NCBI GenBank assembly: GCA_015487335.1
Contig: WFPZ01000169.1
Span: 1 to 8,457, forward strand
Direction of reading: 5' to 3'
Source: Paracoccaceae bacterium
GTDB taxonomy: Bacteria > Pseudomonadota > Alphaproteobacteria > Rhodobacterales > Rhodobacteraceae
Length of the DNA stretch: 8,457 nt
A model generated the notes under the pieces. The model did no database searches. It was given only the letters and a program-made list of their open reading frames with translations, and was not told where the DNA came from. The translations under genes were made by a program, and so were the position numbers. Numbering within the stretch: the stretch's first letter is position 1; each line of letters opens with the position of its first letter. Positions 6,616 through 8,457 of the stretch are shown one piece after another.

Positions 6616-7486
6616 CAGGCCCGCCGCTCCAATGCGCCATAGGCCCAGAGCAGCGCCGTGGAGGCGGGCTCCGAGCTGTGATGGCAATGATACTGCCAGC
6701 CGGTGCGACGGGCCAGATCGGCCAGACGTGCCTTGCGCGCGGCCAGCCGCTGCAGATAGCGGTCGCGCAGATCGGCGGCCTTCAGCGTTTCATGGCTGAG
6801 CGTGCGCCCCATGCTCTCGAAGATGGTGCGCCCGTCGAAGGGAAAGCTTTCTTCCTGCGGGTCCAGCACCTGCAACAGGGCGCCGGTGACACCGCGTTCG
6901 GCAGCCTCGGCCAGACGCTCCTCGACCAGCGCCACCTCGCCCAGAAAATCAGAGATGAACACCGCGCGCGAATGGGCCACAAGCCCCGCGGTTTCCGGCA
7001 CCCCGAAGTCGCGCGCGCCTGCCGGGGCGGCCAGGGCCCGGGCCAGGCGCACAAGCTGCACCTCGCCGCCGGCCGGAGCGATGGCGCCCCCCGCCAGGCC
7101 GACCCGCTCGCCGCCGCGCACCAGCAGCACCGCCAGCGCCATCGCCAGCAGGGCGGCGCGCTCGCGCTTGGCGGGCAGGTTCCTGTCGGAGGTGAAATTC
7201 ATCGACAACGCATCGTCGGCCCAGATCACCACGCTTTGCGCCGCCTGCCACTCCTTTTCGCGCACGAAATGCGCATCCGACCGGGCCGAGCGGCGCCAGT
7301 CGATCTGGCGCGCCTCGTCACCGGCATGGGCCGGGCGGTATTGCCAGAACTCGTCACCCATGCCGGCGCGCCGCCGGCCGTGCACCCCCGGAAGGACCGT
7401 CGAGGCAAGATGCTCGGCCTCGGCCAGCAGCGGCGGCAGCGGCGCGGCCAGCCCCTCGGCGCGGGCACGAAGGCGGACGGCTTCGC

Positions 7487-7490
<4 letters not shown>
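6615..7490 (-). CDS. DUF58 family protein
   Basis: This 291-residue protein has the DUF58 signature at residues 44-72: MGDEFWQYRPAHAGDEARQI followed by DWRRSARSD. A VWA-like fold follows, with VVIWADDALSM at 87-97 and VFISDFLG at 177-184. The MIDAS-type motif reads D92-x-A94-x-S96, so the first serine is replaced by alanine. I see no convincing membrane helix, so it is probably cytoplasmic. DUF58 genes nearly always follow a MoxR ATPase gene, and the proteins are thought to act as partner or adaptor. The GTG start at 7490 overlaps the MoxR stop by 4 bases (GTGA). It is preceded by GAGG at 7501-7498 with a 7-base spacer, which settles the start. The stop overlaps the next ATG by one base. Family membership is firm; the molecular function is not established. 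Confidence 0.94.

Positions 7491-8457
<967 letters not shown>

Noticed and set aside
4141..6642. An 833-codon open frame on the plus strand opposite the DUF4159 protein gene.
   Set aside because: Its product is low-complexity (rich in R, Q, G, H, P) with no domain. It lies fully antisense to a well-supported gene, and stop-free antisense frames are expected at this GC content.

Overview
The window is GC-rich (roughly two thirds GC or more), coding-dense, and read entirely from the minus strand. Protein content and gene neighbourhood point to an alphaproteobacterium, most likely a Rhodobacteraceae/Roseobacter-type genome. This placement is from protein character, not from a database search. 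I see no RNA genes, insertion sequences, CRISPR arrays or phage genes.

Right part (8457 down to 1763): a compact four-gene operon in transcription order. It encodes a MoxR-family AAA+ ATPase (N-terminus cut by the window edge), a DUF58 protein, a 925-residue inner-membrane protein with a BatA-type N-terminus and a C-terminal DUF4159 domain, and a 692-residue membrane protein with VWA-like and glutamine-amidotransferase-like folds. Every junction overlaps by 1 or 4 bases, so the genes are probably translationally coupled. The arrangement matches the broadly conserved MoxR/DUF58/two-membrane-protein operon (RL3499-RL3502 in Rhizobium leguminosarum), whose disruption causes defects in cell shape and envelope integrity. 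The working model is a cytoplasmic ATPase and a DUF58 adaptor acting on, or together with, two membrane proteins whose large domains lie in the periplasm. The biochemical activity is not known.

Middle (1565-1762): a 198-base gap between the operon end and glcD. It holds the only AT-rich patch I noticed in the window. There I see a plausible minus-strand promoter, a perfect ATTGGT-N11-ACCAAT dyad over its -10 region, and a short motif (CATGGAAAT) present three times.

Left part (1564 down to 1): glcD, a complete FAD-linked glycolate oxidase subunit, then a 79-base gap with two stem-loops, then the first 16 or 17 codons of what looks like glcE. This is the start of a glycolate oxidase operon (glycolate to glyoxylate).

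The less ordinary observations concern the envelope operon. The two membrane proteins look like diverged copies of one architecture. They contain no cysteine in 1617 residues. The larger one has an internal signal-peptide-like segment that suggests an old gene fusion. The metal-binding (MIDAS) motif is eroded to different degrees in the three VWA-like proteins.
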